NCBI RefSeq assembly: GCF_017654505.1
Contig: NC_054541.1
Span: forward strand, 42,374,986-42,438,985
From: Polyodon spathula
Taxonomy: Eukaryota > Chordata > Actinopteri > Acipenseriformes > Polyodontidae
Reading direction: 5' to 3'
DNA: 64,000 bases
Part shown: piece by piece, positions 37,152 through 50,239 of the stretch
Position numbering within the stretch: the first letter of the stretch is position 1
Layout of the letters: each line of letters starts with the position of its first letter
Notes under the pieces: model-generated
Database searches by the model: none
The model's input: the letters and a program-made list of their open reading frames with translations, nothing else
Told to the model about the DNA's origin: nothing
Translations under genes and position numbers: made by a program

Positions 37152-37460
37152 GGGTCGGGGAGGGCTTAGGTCGGCCAGGGTGTGCTCGACTCACTGCACA
37201 TCAGCGACCCCTGCAGACTGGCCAGGTGCCTGCGGGCCTGCCTGTAAGTTGCACAGAGCTGCATGGTCCTCCAACGATGTAGCTCTGAGTAGGTGCATGG
37301 TGGGTCTGCAGAATGAGAAGAAGCGGACAGATGACAGCACACGTTTCGGAGGACTTGTGTCCGTCTTTGTCCCTCCCGTGTCAGCACAGGAGTGGCAGCG
37401 GTGACACGGGTTGAAATAAACAACAGTTGGGCTTACCAAATTGGGGAGAAAATAAGAAAA
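37152..37460 (+). mobile_element. tRNA-derived SINE, copy 3 (5' truncated)
   Basis: It lacks the tRNA-like head and starts near ggggtcggggagggcttagg. The body (cagcgacccctgcagactgg, cctgcgggcctgcctgtaag, gatgtagctctgag) matches copy 1. The tail aaattggggagaaaataaga matches the reverse copy at 8050. Open frames on both strands here are artefacts of its GC content. 5' truncation is normal for LINE-mobilised SINEs. Confidence 0.8.
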
Positions 37461-38586
37461 GTACTTAGTGATTCAAATTTTAAAAAAAAAGTGTTTCACA
37501 GGTTACATCCCAATTGGTCAAGCTGTTCTCTTGAAATGAGGTCAAATGTACAATAAGTGTACCATATATAGACTGTGATGTCATTACAATATAAATAAGG
37601 TATGATAAACAAAAAAGGGTCATTGCTCATTTGAACCTTTTTAGTTTCTGCTGACAGTGCCGTGCACATCTTGGATTTATATGAGAGACGAGCCATCATG
37701 CCTCTTAGTATTGCTCCAGCATCTCTTCAAAGCAAAATGCAGTCAAGGTACTATGAAGATTAAAGTAGTACACAAACAAGTCAGCATTCCATGTCACAAC
37801 GGTGGATGTTTGATTTTTTTTGTTCATCTCTGTTTAAGCTATTAGAGCATCTTCTTAACACAGTTTAAAAAATGTGTACAATCTCCCAAAACAAATTAAA
37901 TTGCAAGAACAAAGAAAAGTAAAATGGTCCACCCACAAGTTTATAACATGATTTATTTGGTATTTCAGGACATCCTATAGCTGTAACATACTAGTATTTA
38001 ATTACTCAATAATATATATATATATATAATTTTGTGTGTGTTCAAAAATGCATTCACAATGATCTCCTGCATTCCTTGGCATGTCTTATCATTTGCATTA
38101 AGCAATTGCTTTTGTTTTTTTGGGGGGGAAGAGAGAATGCACAATTTTTTTTAATCCCCGCACAACCTCAATTAGTGTTCAGATCAATAAGCAGAAAGAC
38201 ATTTACTGTATGGATTCAATCATTTTAGGTTTGGGAGACATGTAAGCCTAGTAATGGAATAGAAATAATTCCTGGAGCGGCTCCAAAATGGTTCACAATC
38301 TCAGTAGAACCATTCAATATGTATGAAGATTTTTTTTTTCTGTTGAAGTTTAAACGCATCAACCTGCGGCTTATATTTTCTCTTTAATTTATTCTTTGCC
38401 ATTTGATGTGTTGATGCCTGACGGCCTAAAACATTTCAGAGTGCACCAGGTCTCTTGTGTTGAACATTGATTGACAGTTGTACAATGACCGTTACTATTT
38501 TTATTCATCATCTTTGGGAGATAAGGCATGAGCTCCAGCAGGCAGCACAACATTAGGGTTACACTTAATAGAGTCAGACTTGTTAA

Positions 38587-38777
38587 CACTAGAACCACCA
38601 CTGTAGTCATTTTGGCGGGTTTGGATTTAATCTGCTTTTGTGAATGCAATGCATTGTCCTTTTCTTTCTTTCGTTATTTTCTTTTTTTTTCTTTTTTTAA
38701 CGGACAATCTCATTGCATTGACAGTACGCAGATTCATTTACATTTTAAATCTCATTAATCCCACAGCGGTTCTAGTG
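38587..38777. mobile_element. piggyBac-type MITE with TTAA duplication
   Basis: The element of 191 bp has inverted ends cactagaacc and ggttctagtg, flanked by TTAA on both sides (38583-38586 and 38778-38781). TTAA is the exact target of piggyBac-superfamily transposases. Inside, aatgcattgtcc and ggacaatctcattgcatt form a second inverted pair near 38650 and 38703. No coding capacity; it must have been moved in trans. Confidence 0.85.
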
Positions 38778-40208
38778 TTAAGAAATCCCCCATGATAAAT
38801 TGTAGCTGGTATTCCACAACATGCATCTAAACAGTCTTTACAGAGGGAAAGGAGCTATAGAACACATATCATTGTGCTGCTGCTGCTGCTGCTGGTAACA
38901 AAACTCAGCGAGTAAGCCCCTTACCCTCAGATCTTTCACACGGAAAGTGTTTTTTTTTTTTTTTTTTTAATTTTATGAAGCTTTAGTTTGTATAATGTCA
39001 GTGATGTTGAAGCCTTTACCTAGAGTGCTGGTTAACAATACAAACATATTTGCATAAAAGTTGTAAATTAATTCAAAATCTGGCCCAAGATCTTTAACTT
39101 CAAATCAGTATCTCTCTTATTAACTCTTTAGGGTCTGCCCAATGTTAAATATCCTGCCGGCGACTCTTTTTACTGAGGCACTGTGAGAGACCTCTTTGTG
39201 TATTTCCAGTGGATGACTATATTACTAGCCGTGTTTTGGACTGTTGCTGCTACACTGTATAACAGACCTACCTCGGTGCAGAAAACACATATTTTCACAC
39301 AAGGACCTATTTTCCTATAAATATATATTTGTTTTTTGTGTTTGTGGATCAGATGCACGAGACCAGAGCTGTTTAAGGTTATGTTTCTCTGGTCTCCTTC
39401 TTGCTGGCCATTAAAGCCACAGTGAAGATCTCCATCTTGTGCCACATCATCAGGGTGCCTGGGACGAATAATTTGAATGGTTTTTTGTTACTTTTTTTAT
39501 TTTTGTTTTCTTTTGCACATTTTAAATGAATCTGTTTTTTTTTTTTTTTTTTTTTGGTTGCTTTTGGTCCCTTTGTATATATGGCCTTAATTTCCTTTAT
39601 TTATTATCCAATGTTCACATTTTGTTTCCATGTTCCCTTCATGTTGAAGTTTCACTGTACACTGTCAGATTTGAGCTGGCCATGCTAAAATATATTTTAC
39701 AAACAATAAATAATGTTTTTTTTTTCTAAAAAGTGTCTTTCTTTTTTTGTGTTTTTTGTTATCTCTATCGAACAGGGTAAGTTTTAGACTATTTCTCTTT
39801 TTTTAATGAAAGCCTAGTGGGTGCACTTTCATTTCATTAATGACATGTACATGTAACCTTTATAGTTAAAGAGTTATAGCCACAAATCTAACAACAGTAA
39901 AAAATAAAAATTTTAAAAAATGGCTTGGACCCTAAAATTAAAATTAAGCAACTGTCTTGCAAAGAAAGACCAAATACATAAATGCAATTGTAAATCAATG
40001 TTAAAAAATAATGGAAATGTAAAAATTCAACAGAGAAAGATTAGTACAGTAATCATGATTAAAAATGGATTACATCTACAACATATAGCAATATGCTTTT
40101 AATATTACAATTGGTCAAATATCCAACATATTGTATAATACTTACAGCATCGTGTTCAGGATTCTACCAACAATACTGACTTGCACTCCTGTATATTCTG
40201 TTTTTCAG

Positions 40209-40368
40209 GACGGTACTGTTTTCTCTGACATCCGTAGTGGTTCTTGTCATCAGCACTGACTGGATCAGCTGGGACAATTTAAACCGAGGATTTCTGCCAA
40301 GTGACGAGGTCTCCAGGGCATTCCTTGCTTCTTTCATCCTGGTGTTTGACCTCCTTATCGTCATGCAG
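40209..40368 (+). CDS. TMEM117: TMEM117, fourth coding exon in window
   Basis: This 160-nt exon lies between ctgtttttcag and a CAG|gttaat donor. The first G completes a Trp codon. It encodes a membrane span (TVLFSLTSVVVLVIST), a strongly conserved loop (DWISWDNLNRG, then FLPSDEVSR) and a second span (AFLASFILVFDLLIVMQ), ending in phase 0. This is among the most conserved parts of the protein as I remember it. The donor gttaat is a weaker match to consensus than the others in this gene, which all carry gta or gtg followed by ag, ga or tg. Confidence 0.95.
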
Positions 40369-40725
40369 GTTAATGAAAAATACTTGCACCGGCCCTCTCA
40401 GTGTCATAAAGACTATATCATGTAGACTGAAAGAAAATCACGTAGAGTGTTGAGAAACACATAATGCATAAGTGTCTGCGTGTGTGCTCTTAATAATTAG
40501 TAGCCTATTAACTGGTGCTACTAGATGTATGTAAGATAATCCCCAAGAGTTTTGTGTTATGTTTTAAATGAAAATAAATATCGCCATCTGATTTCTGGAG
40601 AAGATCTTTAAGGTGTGTTACATAGGCACCGGGCAAACGGTACGTGTACATGTCCTTGATAACATTGTAATATATTAAATACTAATAATTTTAAATATTT
40701 CACATGTATTGGAATATATATATAT

Positions 40726-40794
<69 letters not shown>

Positions 40795-43700
40795 TATAAT
40801 ATACATATAAGTATCAATGTCACGTACAGTCATCAAACTAAGTTACACAACAATGAGTAGGATGTACAGTGCGTACAGTGCTATATGGGTATTATTAATA
40901 CACTTGCTTTGTTCTGTTGTTGATTCTGTTCGAAAAGAAAGGCATTAAAACCTACCACTTTGTTTCATACATGGGTATCAATATACAGTATCTGTTTCAT
41001 GGAAAAGAGTATTCTTGATAGGCACAGCTTCTGTAGATATCATAGGTGAATTTCATATTTAGGTTAATGGCCCAGTGTAGTCTTTCAGAATATAGGTCAT
41101 CTGCAGGCTCAATCTTTTCTTTCCCCAAGGTATTTTTTAATTATTATTTTTCATTATTTCACTGAGAGCAGTCAGCTTTTTTTTCCCTTCCCACACATGA
41201 GGCCTTGATAAGATTAATTGGATAAAAGGAGAAAACAAGTGCTCTGGGCAAACTGAATGTACTGAATACTGAACTACCAATATGTCAAGGCTGCTTACAC
41301 ATGGCTAAGCAACCTTGGTCTTTCAAAAGGTAAACCAAACCTAAAGCAGCATCCATTAAAGCCCCTGAGAGTTTGTGCTGATACTTGTACTTGATTTTGG
41401 AATTGCCTTTAGAAAGTATTTATCGTCAGGTATTAAATAAATCAATTTTTTAATGTGTTCATTTCAGAACAAGAACAGCTGTCCTCCCTTCACCTTTACA
41501 ACTGAGTACCAATCAATGGAAATTAACTTCTGCGTTGAGTGTTTTAAAAGACGACTGGAAGCAAGTCACATACCAAGGCCGTAAACTGATGATAAAAATC
41601 TGTTTATGGCCTTGGTACGGCAGTGAGCCTGTAAAGCGTATGTCCCCTTTAAATTACAATCCATTACATTACCTTTTAAAACATTTTAACTTAGCTGAAC
41701 TGTTTGTGTGGCGTCTTCGTGATAACTGCCTTCTCCAGAAGTGCTTCTTCCATCTATGAGTTGATAAGCAATGTGTGATCATTGATATGAAAGTAAGAGC
41801 TTTATTTTCCAGGATATCTTTCCACACAGACGCCTAATTTACCATCAGCCTTCATTTACAGTTTTAGGATGGTGCATTTAGCTAGTCTAGTGTGGTGGCA
41901 CAGCTGTCGAAGACAAGTTTCACTTGTATATGTTCTGTAGGCACTTGGTGCTACTGCTTTGTTTGCTGTACCTTTAAAACAGCAGTGCTTGATAATGCAG
42001 ATTTGTGTCTTCCATTAAATCTCCTTTAACTCTGAAGAACATTTATAAACGACAAATGGCAATTTCTTTGCAGCATCAGAAACATCACATTTGATTGATT
42101 TTTATTATTCATGCATTAATCACAGTGCAGCAATCAGTCCTTGTGTGCCTTCAGCAATCGCAGCAATGTGCTCTAATTTAGAGCCAGTGACATTCTTTAC
42201 TGGACATCCCATTCTAAAGTATGCTTGATTTATGTTGGGTTTTTTTTTGTGTTTTTTTTAAACCATACCGTGAAAAAAACTCAGTCAAATTGTATCTAGA
42301 CTTTGTAAATGTTTGTTGGTAAGGCGGTGAAGGGGTTTAGTGAATGATTGCTTTATTTATTTCTGCTTGGATTCGCCACGGTACACATTTGCCGGACTTC
42401 TCCCGTGTATTCGGAACATTAAAAGGCTTTTAGTTAAAGAGAAAACATGGGTTGGCCATTGCTTTGCAATAAAAGCTGTAATTGTTTTTGTTTTTTTTGG
42501 TTAAAGTGTAGTGCAGTCACACTCGGTTGGTCTGTGCACTTTATGTAGGTGTTTGCTAAATAAGATATTAATATGACAAGCACAGGAGCTGATTCCAGGC
42601 AACTTGATTCAGTCAATATCTTTTCTTGCTTATGTTGTTGGTTCTAAATGTAATGTTCGTGAAAGCTGAGGCGTTGTCAGCAGAGCAGATTTTAGTAATT
42701 TTGTTTAATTAACCACGGTCTGCTTTGTGTATGGCTTGGTCCTTCTCATTTAGATTATGAAGGCTGTTTAAGAAGCCTGTAAACTAACATTAGGTGGCCT
42801 TACAGAGCTTTTGCCTCACAGCCACTCACCATTCTCCAACTTGGCTGCTGAGCTGGACATAAAATGGACACATACAGTATGTCAGAAAGAAAATGGACAG
42901 CATTTTGAATATTTGTGAATTCAGCCAACCTGATAAGAATTGCCCAATAAGATGTCGTCTTTATAGGTACTGTAGTTGGTAATTGGGTGATTTACTAAAA
43001 TAAATACACCATATAGGTGGTCATTGTACTATCAGATATATCATAATATATTCATATTCAGTCATGGTATTCAATCAGCATAAACATGGAGATTTATGGG
43101 GTCGATTTGAAATATGGAGTAAAAGTGCCAGTGCCATATCACACAATGGAAATGATTTTACATTCCCAACATGAATCGGCTGTTGTGATCCTTCATCTTT
43201 TTATGCTGTTTTTATTATACCAATTGTATATATGGAGACTGTATTATTCTTGCTGTACATACATTAGGTTGCTCTGTGCAGAAATGAAACACAGTACATT
43301 TGAAGGGGAAGGTTAAGTTTCAAGAGAATCAAACAAATGAGAAAAGTTTCATGTGAAGTGAAGGCAACAATGTACTAATATACACTGTTGCAACAGCTGG
43401 TAGTTGTTCAAAAACACTGGTTATTATTAGCAGAGGTTGTAGGACCTGTGCTGTGTATTTTTACCCTATGATAAACTGAGTAGCAGGCTTGTAGCAATGC
43501 ACTACTATTATCAAATTTGAACTACCACAAATTATGATGCAATTACATACTGTATAGATATATACTGTATATATATATCAGGCGTGATCTGTCATCTTAA
43601 TAGTGACTGCTGGCTTGTACTGACATCAGTAGTAGCTTGTAGTCAGAGAATTAAGCGCAGGATTGTATAGGGAAATATCAGTTCCACTGGTATTATTGCC

Positions 43701-44939
43701 ATATAAAATGTAAGTATAACTCTGAAAAATATCAATATATAAGCCTAGGATAATCTAGTTATTATACACCCCAAGTGCTTTGCCAGCAAAGTTGCCCAGT
43801 TATAGAGCAAAATGTCAAGGACAGTTCATTTTGTAATGACCCAAAGAGGTGACAGCAGTACAATTATGGGTGACTAAGGCTAATGTGTAATTTTGTTTGT
43901 TTGAATGGATGGATGATCAACCTTTGAAATTCAGTTCTGTTTTCTATTCCCGAAACAACTACACGGTGTTGAAACAAAAAATAATATCCAGACTACCATA
44001 TATCCTAAATCAGTAGTTTAAAGAATTTTGAAGCAAGTTAATCTACATTATAGCGCTCTTGAGAGCAACAAGGCCAAAACTTTATTAAAAACACTCAGTC
44101 CAAACCACAAGTTCAGAAAGACGCCATTAATTGATTTCTATAATCTTTCATTTTAAAAATGACTTGCAGAGTATAGTAAAATTCAGAACAGTAGGTATAG
44201 TATGAATCAATGTATTAGACTTACTGTAATAAATGAATGGTTAGTGATTCAGTGGTTCAGTAGTGAGGTAACAACTACATGCTAAAACTCAAGAAGAATG
44301 TGCGCAAGTATATACTTTCAGACCTAAAGTTACACACGCAAAAAAAAAAACGCAAAGGCGTTACAGCATACCCGGTTGGCGCAAACATGTCTTGTTATAC
44401 AGTATATAATATTATTATATATATATATACTTATATTATATATATATATATTATATATAGATGATATATATATATATATACTAATATATATATATTATCT
44501 GGTATAGAAGAGCAATACTCTGATCAGAGTCTTTGGGATCTTTTGGATGAGTCATTCTTTCTGAAAAAAATAAAATAAAAAGCATACATTGAAATCCATC
44601 GTTCATAGTTCACCACTAAAAAAGGAAAGCTTTTTATCAATACCTAGCAAAAAAAAAAAAAAAAAAAAAAAAAGCAGCCCGGGGATAATTTCACAAAGCA
44701 TGCATCACCATTTTAAAAAGAAAACAAAGATTTATGTTAAAAAGCTCCTGTGTGTACCTTAGTTGTTCATTGTAAGTCTGTAACATTAACATTAACATTT
44801 CTATTTTACAAAAAAGGGTGCAAACTCAGCACCACTCATTAAGTGGATAAACATATTTTCTCATGGATAGTGTCAAATATAATCAATTGATATATAAATA
44901 AAAGACTGATCTGAAGAGCAGTTCTCTTTTTTTAATTAG
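40369..44939 (+). other. TMEM117: TMEM117 intron, 4.6 kb
   Basis: A phase-0 intron ending tttttttaattag. It contains an (AT)n array (40714-40791), imperfect TA-rich hairpins at 44395-44500 and a 27-bp A-run near 44650. I see no transposon or exon in 40800-44390; the short open frames there (for example 41535-41759 and 43086-43316) have no recognisable content. Confidence 0.85.
40714..40791. repeat. (AT)n microsatellite
   Basis: About 78 bp of AT with one phase slip near 40736. Confidence 0.95.
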
Positions 44940-45069
44940 GACTGGGAGTTTCCTCACTTCATGGGGGATTTGGATGTGAACCTGCCTGGAATGTCTACCA
45001 CCCAAGTAAAGCTGAAGCTGCCTGTCTGTAAATGTATTTTCAAAGAAGAATATCATATACACATTACAG
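44940..45069 (+). CDS. TMEM117: TMEM117, fifth coding exon in window
   Basis: This 130-nt exon lies between tttttaattag and a gtatgt donor. It starts in phase 0 with DWEFPHFMGDLDVNLPGM, continues STTQVKLKLPVCKCIFKEEY and HIHIT, and ends with the first base of a Gly codon (phase 1). The first 18 residues match vertebrate TMEM117 strongly. The middle (STTQVKLKLPVCKC) diverges. The IFKEEYHIHIT block before the next membrane span is again conserved. The segment is hydrophilic and forms a loop. Confidence 0.95.
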
Positions 45070-46629
45070 GTATGTATTAATGAAATATGATTTTAAAGAA
45101 AACAAAACTGCTTTATAACACTGATCCCACAATTATCATACCAACAGTGTACCTTGCCCTTTCAAGTCAGATGCTGTGCATGTTTAAAGTGGTCTTTTGC
45201 AGATGGTATTTTTTCTGAAATTTGTACCTCTAGTTAGCTATGCATTTTTTTCTTTATACACCTCTTGCGTTTTCAGTTTGCTTCTCCTTGCCAGACTACT
45301 ACTAGAAAATGACGTTGTAGTGTGAGTTTACCTATACACTAAATGCATTACAGCAGTCATAACTATAACAAGTAAAGGCAAGCATTTCAGACATTTTTTT
45401 CATAATTCATCTTAAAAAGCCCTAACTAGGCTTTCCCTTTCTGCATTATTTTACATTGATTTACCACATGTGTCTGTACTTTAACATGCTTTCATTGTGC
45501 TTTTTATAATGAAATTGTAGTATAATAGTATAGTTAGTATAGTTAGAAATAGTATAATTACAGTACATAACAGTGTAGTATTTTGAAAAAGTTCACATTA
45601 GGTTGCTAATAGAATATTATTATATAATATTACAGCCTGATGAGAACGTAATACACTGCCATTGGTAAGAAGCTTATTGGTCACAACCCTCTTTTAAGTA
45701 TATTGAATAGCTTACATTTGGCTTGTCAGTGCAAGTTTTACTCATTAAATGTTTGAATGCAGAGTTCCAGAGACCCTTTAATTTGCCTTTTTGAAAAAAA
45801 TGAGGACAACAGCTGTCATGTTTTCATCGATAGTTAATCTTCAGGTTTTTTTTTTTTTTTTAACTGACTCTGGCATGTACGATTTTTTTTTCTAAATGTT
45901 TCAGCCCAGTCTGTAATTTACTCCCATTTTTTTGAAAGGTTAAAAACACCTGACAGATCTGTAGCTATTTGAATCTGTTCTATTCCAGTTGTTTCTTTAC
46001 TGACTGTATAACAGTAAAATTACTTTCGGGAATAAATTGCACCTTTTACAGTACTAAAACATATGAAAAATAAAAATAAATCCATCAGTTCTCCCAGATT
46101 CAGATGTATTCAATATTTTTCCTTAATGATTGTCCTTAGCAATAAGTTATCTACAGTATATTATATAAAACTCTGAATTGTGACATCTCCATAATACTGC
46201 ATCACAGCTGGAATAATATGTTTTAAAAAAACACTATGAACAACTAAAAAGGATAATATTGTTAATCAGGTAAGAAATGGCAATTGAGAACAAAATACAT
46301 TTTACAAATCAGAGGAGGCCATTTTGGCCATTGTTCAGGGCTTGTCTAGTTCCTAGTTAGTAGTTGATCTCAAAACAGACATGTTTATTTAATACTGAAT
46401 CATTGGGATCTTTAAGAACCAAAAAGGTAAACGATCCCAATGAGTATCAGTGTTAAAGGCATGGCTAGGTGTATTAACCCATTGCATACCCTCATCACTG
46501 TCTGTGCATCGAAGAGTTACCTCTTTAGATTATAAATGTGTTCTTTAAAGTAACTATTTTACAAAAAGGTGACTTTAAATGAAAGTTTAAAGATGATTTT
46601 AAAAAAAAGTTTTGTTTGTTCCTTAACAG
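45070..46629 (+). other. TMEM117: TMEM117 intron, 1.6 kb
   Basis: The last intron, phase 1, from gtatgt to ccttaacag. AT-rich, without a recognised full element. A ~90-bp block at 46304-46395 resembles a dispersed repeat (see findings). Confidence 0.85.
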
Positions 46630-47285
46630 GGAAATGGTTTAATTATGGAATTATCTTCCTTGTCTTGATTTTGGATTTAAATATGTGGAAAAATCAGATA
46701 TTTTACAAGCCTTATGAATATGGTCAGTACGTTGGCCCTGGTGAGAGAATCTTTACCGTTGAAGACCCTGACACCTTGAAAGAGTTTAATGAGACCACTC
46801 TGACTTGGGAATGGAGATCCACCAACATCGATCTGAAAACCAACAAGATCTACAGTCAAAACGATATGTTTTTGCACAGCAGGTATACAGGAGCCAGCCT
46901 TGGTGTCAAGTGTCTGGCTTTTATTCCTAGCCTGGCAGCTTTTGTCTTGTTTGGATTCTTCATTTGGCTCTTGGGGCGATTTCGGAAGAGTGACCAGGGC
47001 ATGGAGAACAAGGATAAAACCTATGAAAGGATAAAAAGAAAATCTCCATCAGAGTATAGCAAAGACATGGGGGTGACTCCAGAGGAGGCCCATGTTACAA
47101 TGAAGGATGGATTAAATAAGAATACACCCATGTTACTTTCTGTGGAGACTCACGTTATTGGATCTAGTAGGTCTATCTCCCCTTCATCAACGGAAACACA
47201 GGAGTCTCAGCCTACTGTTGCCTGTAAAGGTGAAACGCCAACAGAGACAGTTGTCTCCAATGATGTCTCTAACCCTTCAACCTAA
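46630..47285 (+). CDS. TMEM117: TMEM117, terminal coding exon
   Basis: 656 nt of coding sequence follow the acceptor cttaacag, ending in TAA at 47283-47285. It begins by completing a Gly codon. Then come KWFNYGIIFLVLILDLNMW (membrane span), a long hydrophilic loop with QIFYKPYEYGQYVGPGERIF and the N-glycosylation sequon FNETTLTW, and a last span (CLAFIPSLAAFVLFGFFIWL). The tail opens with GRFRKSDQGMENKDKTYERI and the conserved KRKSPSEYSKDMG, then becomes Ser/Thr/Glu-rich and poorly conserved. The six window exons give 425 codons including the stop, six membrane spans and a C-terminus of the expected length. An ATG upstream at 46569 is intronic; splicing from 45069 sets the frame. Confidence 0.96.
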
Positions 47286-48660
47286 TCCAGACACATTTTG
47301 ACTAAAGAATACCTTTCTGACAAACTCCACTGTTCCCAAGTTCTTGTCGTTTTATTTTGCCTTTATTCACAAGAGAGCTTAATATTTGTGCATCTTAAAT
47401 GGTATCTGTGTGGTAGGCTAGCAATAGCAGAACTAGAACTGAACAAGGTTAATACATATTATGAGAAACAAATATGCTGTAACTACTGATAGATTCCTAC
47501 TATAGTAGCACATTTTTTCATTGACATGTTTTTTATTTTTATTTTTTACCTTTTTTGTAACATTGAGTCAATGATTTAATTGACTTTTTTTCAGAACAGT
47601 TGTAACACTTCTTCAATTGTACACTGACTTCACAGTCTTGTTGGTGCTTAATACTGTACTGTATAGCAGGCTGAATTTTCTATGTTTATTACAGTATATG
47701 TTTGTGCCTACACTAAACTTAAATCCTAAAAATTGTAATGGTCATATTTGTTAATGTTATACTACATACAGGTATAAAAGAGGTGCCTTGCTTGGTTAAG
47801 TCCTGTAAACTATTTTACAGTTATCCCAATGGGCCTATAAAGAATTGTCTTCTGGTGAGACCAAAACATTTTATTTTGCACTAGAACAATGGTCTTTTCC
47901 ATAGATATTGTCAATGATGCAGAAAAAAACAATTCTGCGGTGAAGTTGGGATAGACAGCTGGACGGCTTTAGGATGCAGGTGTGGTGATTATCTTTAAGT
48001 GCTGTAGGCTGTCTGCTAGTGAATTGAAAATAGTGAAGCAGAAGGCATTGACGTAAGAAGTTCTCCACGGGCCACTACTTATGAAAATAGAGCTTTGTCA
48101 TACAGTGATTATGAGAGCTAACGGCTAAATGTGCTTTCCTTATAATTAGATATATATGGCAGGGCTTTAATGAAATGAAGGTTAAACTGTTGCCAAGCCT
48201 GGGCCATTAGTTTTAAGTTATTGTCATTTGGAAAAGGTCATTCAGAACCGTGGAATGATATCAGACTAAATATAATGCAACACTGTAACATGAGGTTACA
48301 TTTGTGAAAACGTTTTACATGGACCAGATGTACTGTACAGTGTTTATAGAGCTCCAGTGTATGTGCATTTTAAATATTACCATTTCACAAGGTAGTGACC
48401 GACTGCAATTTATAAATGTTTACATGGTGAAAGAAAAACAGTTACTTGTGCATACCACTTTCAAATTGCACCTCAAATCACATACAGTCAGACCTGTCAA
48501 CTGTCCCCTATTCACTGGGAGTCTCCCATATTCTGGACTACAAAATTCATGGCCGGTGTGTGACTACTGCAATTCTGTTTGTACATAACAGGGTAGTCCT
48601 GTGGCAGGCATGCATTTATTGCATAAGGCAAGTTCACAAACTTAGCCACGCATCTGCAAA

Positions 48661-48686
48661 CCCCCCCCCCCCCCCCCCTCCCCCCA
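48661..48686. repeat. Poly(C) tract
   Basis: About 26 bp almost entirely C with a single T. A shorter, similar tract is at 12464-12476. Confidence 0.9.
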
Positions 48687-50088
48687 TTCTCGAATTTGAT
48701 TTTGTATTTTCAAAAGTTGACAGTTATGACATTTCAGTTTACAAAAGCTCACGTATTTTGCAAGCTCAATGTGGACAGGTATGCATACAATGTCTAATTG
48801 ATACTATGTCATAATTACTGTGTCCTAACTATAAAATAATAATCAATCAGTAAACATCAGTGCTATATAATGTCATTGGCTATGTATACAACAGAAAAAA
48901 ATGGACTGGTACACAGTTGCCGTGGTTTTGTAATATCATAACATTTTCAATATACCTGCATTTGCAGGAAGGTTTACAACAAACTTGTCTGTGGCCTGAG
49001 CTGAGTGTCATTGTCATTGTCATTTAAATGAAGTGGGGCTTTGCTAAAATGGTTTCATTAAAGTTAAAATGAAAATACCTTTAGGATTGGTGGCACAGTA
49101 AAATAAATATAAAATATGTTTACTGTTATATGTAGCCCATCATTCTGTCTATTGTGCAAAGCTACAGTGTTTATAAGCTATAACCTACCTCTGCATGGTT
49201 CAAATCTTGTCACTTTATAAAGGTGATTTTATACTACATTACCATCTGCTGTCTTAAGAACACACAATGCTACATATCACAAAAACTGACATACAGGAAT
49301 GCTTTGGAGGAAGACTGGAGGTATGGATATCATTTTTGGAGTTCCATGAAAGAAATTTATCAAGTGTGACAAAAGAAAGCAAAGATTGTAACTCTGGCAA
49401 CACCGTAGTGGTATATTTTTGCATTTAAATTGTAATAGCTTAAAGGCAACAGTATATCAGTGCATAACTAATTGCATAGATTTTAGATTTGAAAAAAATG
49501 CAATTAATTAAAAAGTGTATTTTTAATGTAAGCCTGTTCTTGTAACAGAGTGTATTAAAACTACAAATATAGGTTAAATATATAAAACTAAAAATCACCC
49601 TTTCAGGCACAACAAACCATTTTGAAAAATATGTGGCAGCACCTTAAGACAAGTTATGGATTTTGAGGAATGAGACTGATGGGGGTTCTGTCACAGTTAT
49701 TAAATACAGTTAAATACAGCATTGTGGGAAATAAAGTACCATTCCGGCTTGCTAATAGTTTTTGTAAACATAGCCATTATTATTTTGTGGCTACTTTAGC
49801 AAAGAAGGTATGCGCATAATATATTGAAAGCAAGTGCACAAAATTTTCTAAAACAGCCACAAAGCAAATTACACAGAACAGCATATATCATCTTTCAAAA
49901 CTAAGACTTTAATGGAATTTGTCTTAAAAAAAATATATAATAATATAGGTTATATATAGTATATATAGATTATATATATATAATTATATATAATATATAT
50001 ATGACATGAGTAATGGAATTATATACTCATATTTAATATAGAATATGTGATACTGTACTTCTAACTATTGAATGATAGTCATACTAAG

Positions 50089-50091
<3 letters not shown>

Positions 50092-50161
<70 letters not shown>
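50092..50161. repeat. (TA)n microsatellite
   Basis: About 70 bp of pure TA, preceded by imperfect TA-rich sequence from 49930. Confidence 0.95.
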
Positions 50162-50162
<1 letters not shown>

Positions 50163-50239
50163 CCATAAGCGGTGTCGACAATAGGGTGTATTGGCCACAG
50201 CTGTTCTAATGCACATATCTGGCCATTCTACTCTACCAT

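Larger units (their letters stand above)
47286..50239 (+). other. TMEM117: TMEM117 3' UTR and proximal 3' flank
   Basis: The 3' UTR must start at 47286. No canonical AATAAA occurs in the first 1.8 kb. A variant TATAAA at 47836, followed by GT-rich sequence (ttgtcttctggtgag), is one possible cleavage site. Canonical AATAAA occurs at 49102 and 49730. I cannot choose between them. A C-run (48661-48686) and TA-rich DNA (49930-50161) are the only other distinctive features. Confidence 0.5.

Noticed and set aside
41535..41759. 74-codon open frame near the end of a possible acceptor (ttcatttcag at 41467)
   Set aside because: The sequence matches no TMEM117 segment, and the flanking exons (ending 40368, starting 44940) already join in frame, so an extra exon is not needed.
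46569..46629. ATG at 46569 as the start of a 238-residue protein
   Set aside because: The segment is intronic: a good acceptor (cttaacag) at 46629 and phase-matched joining to 45069 give a protein matching TMEM117, whereas the extra 20 residues match nothing.
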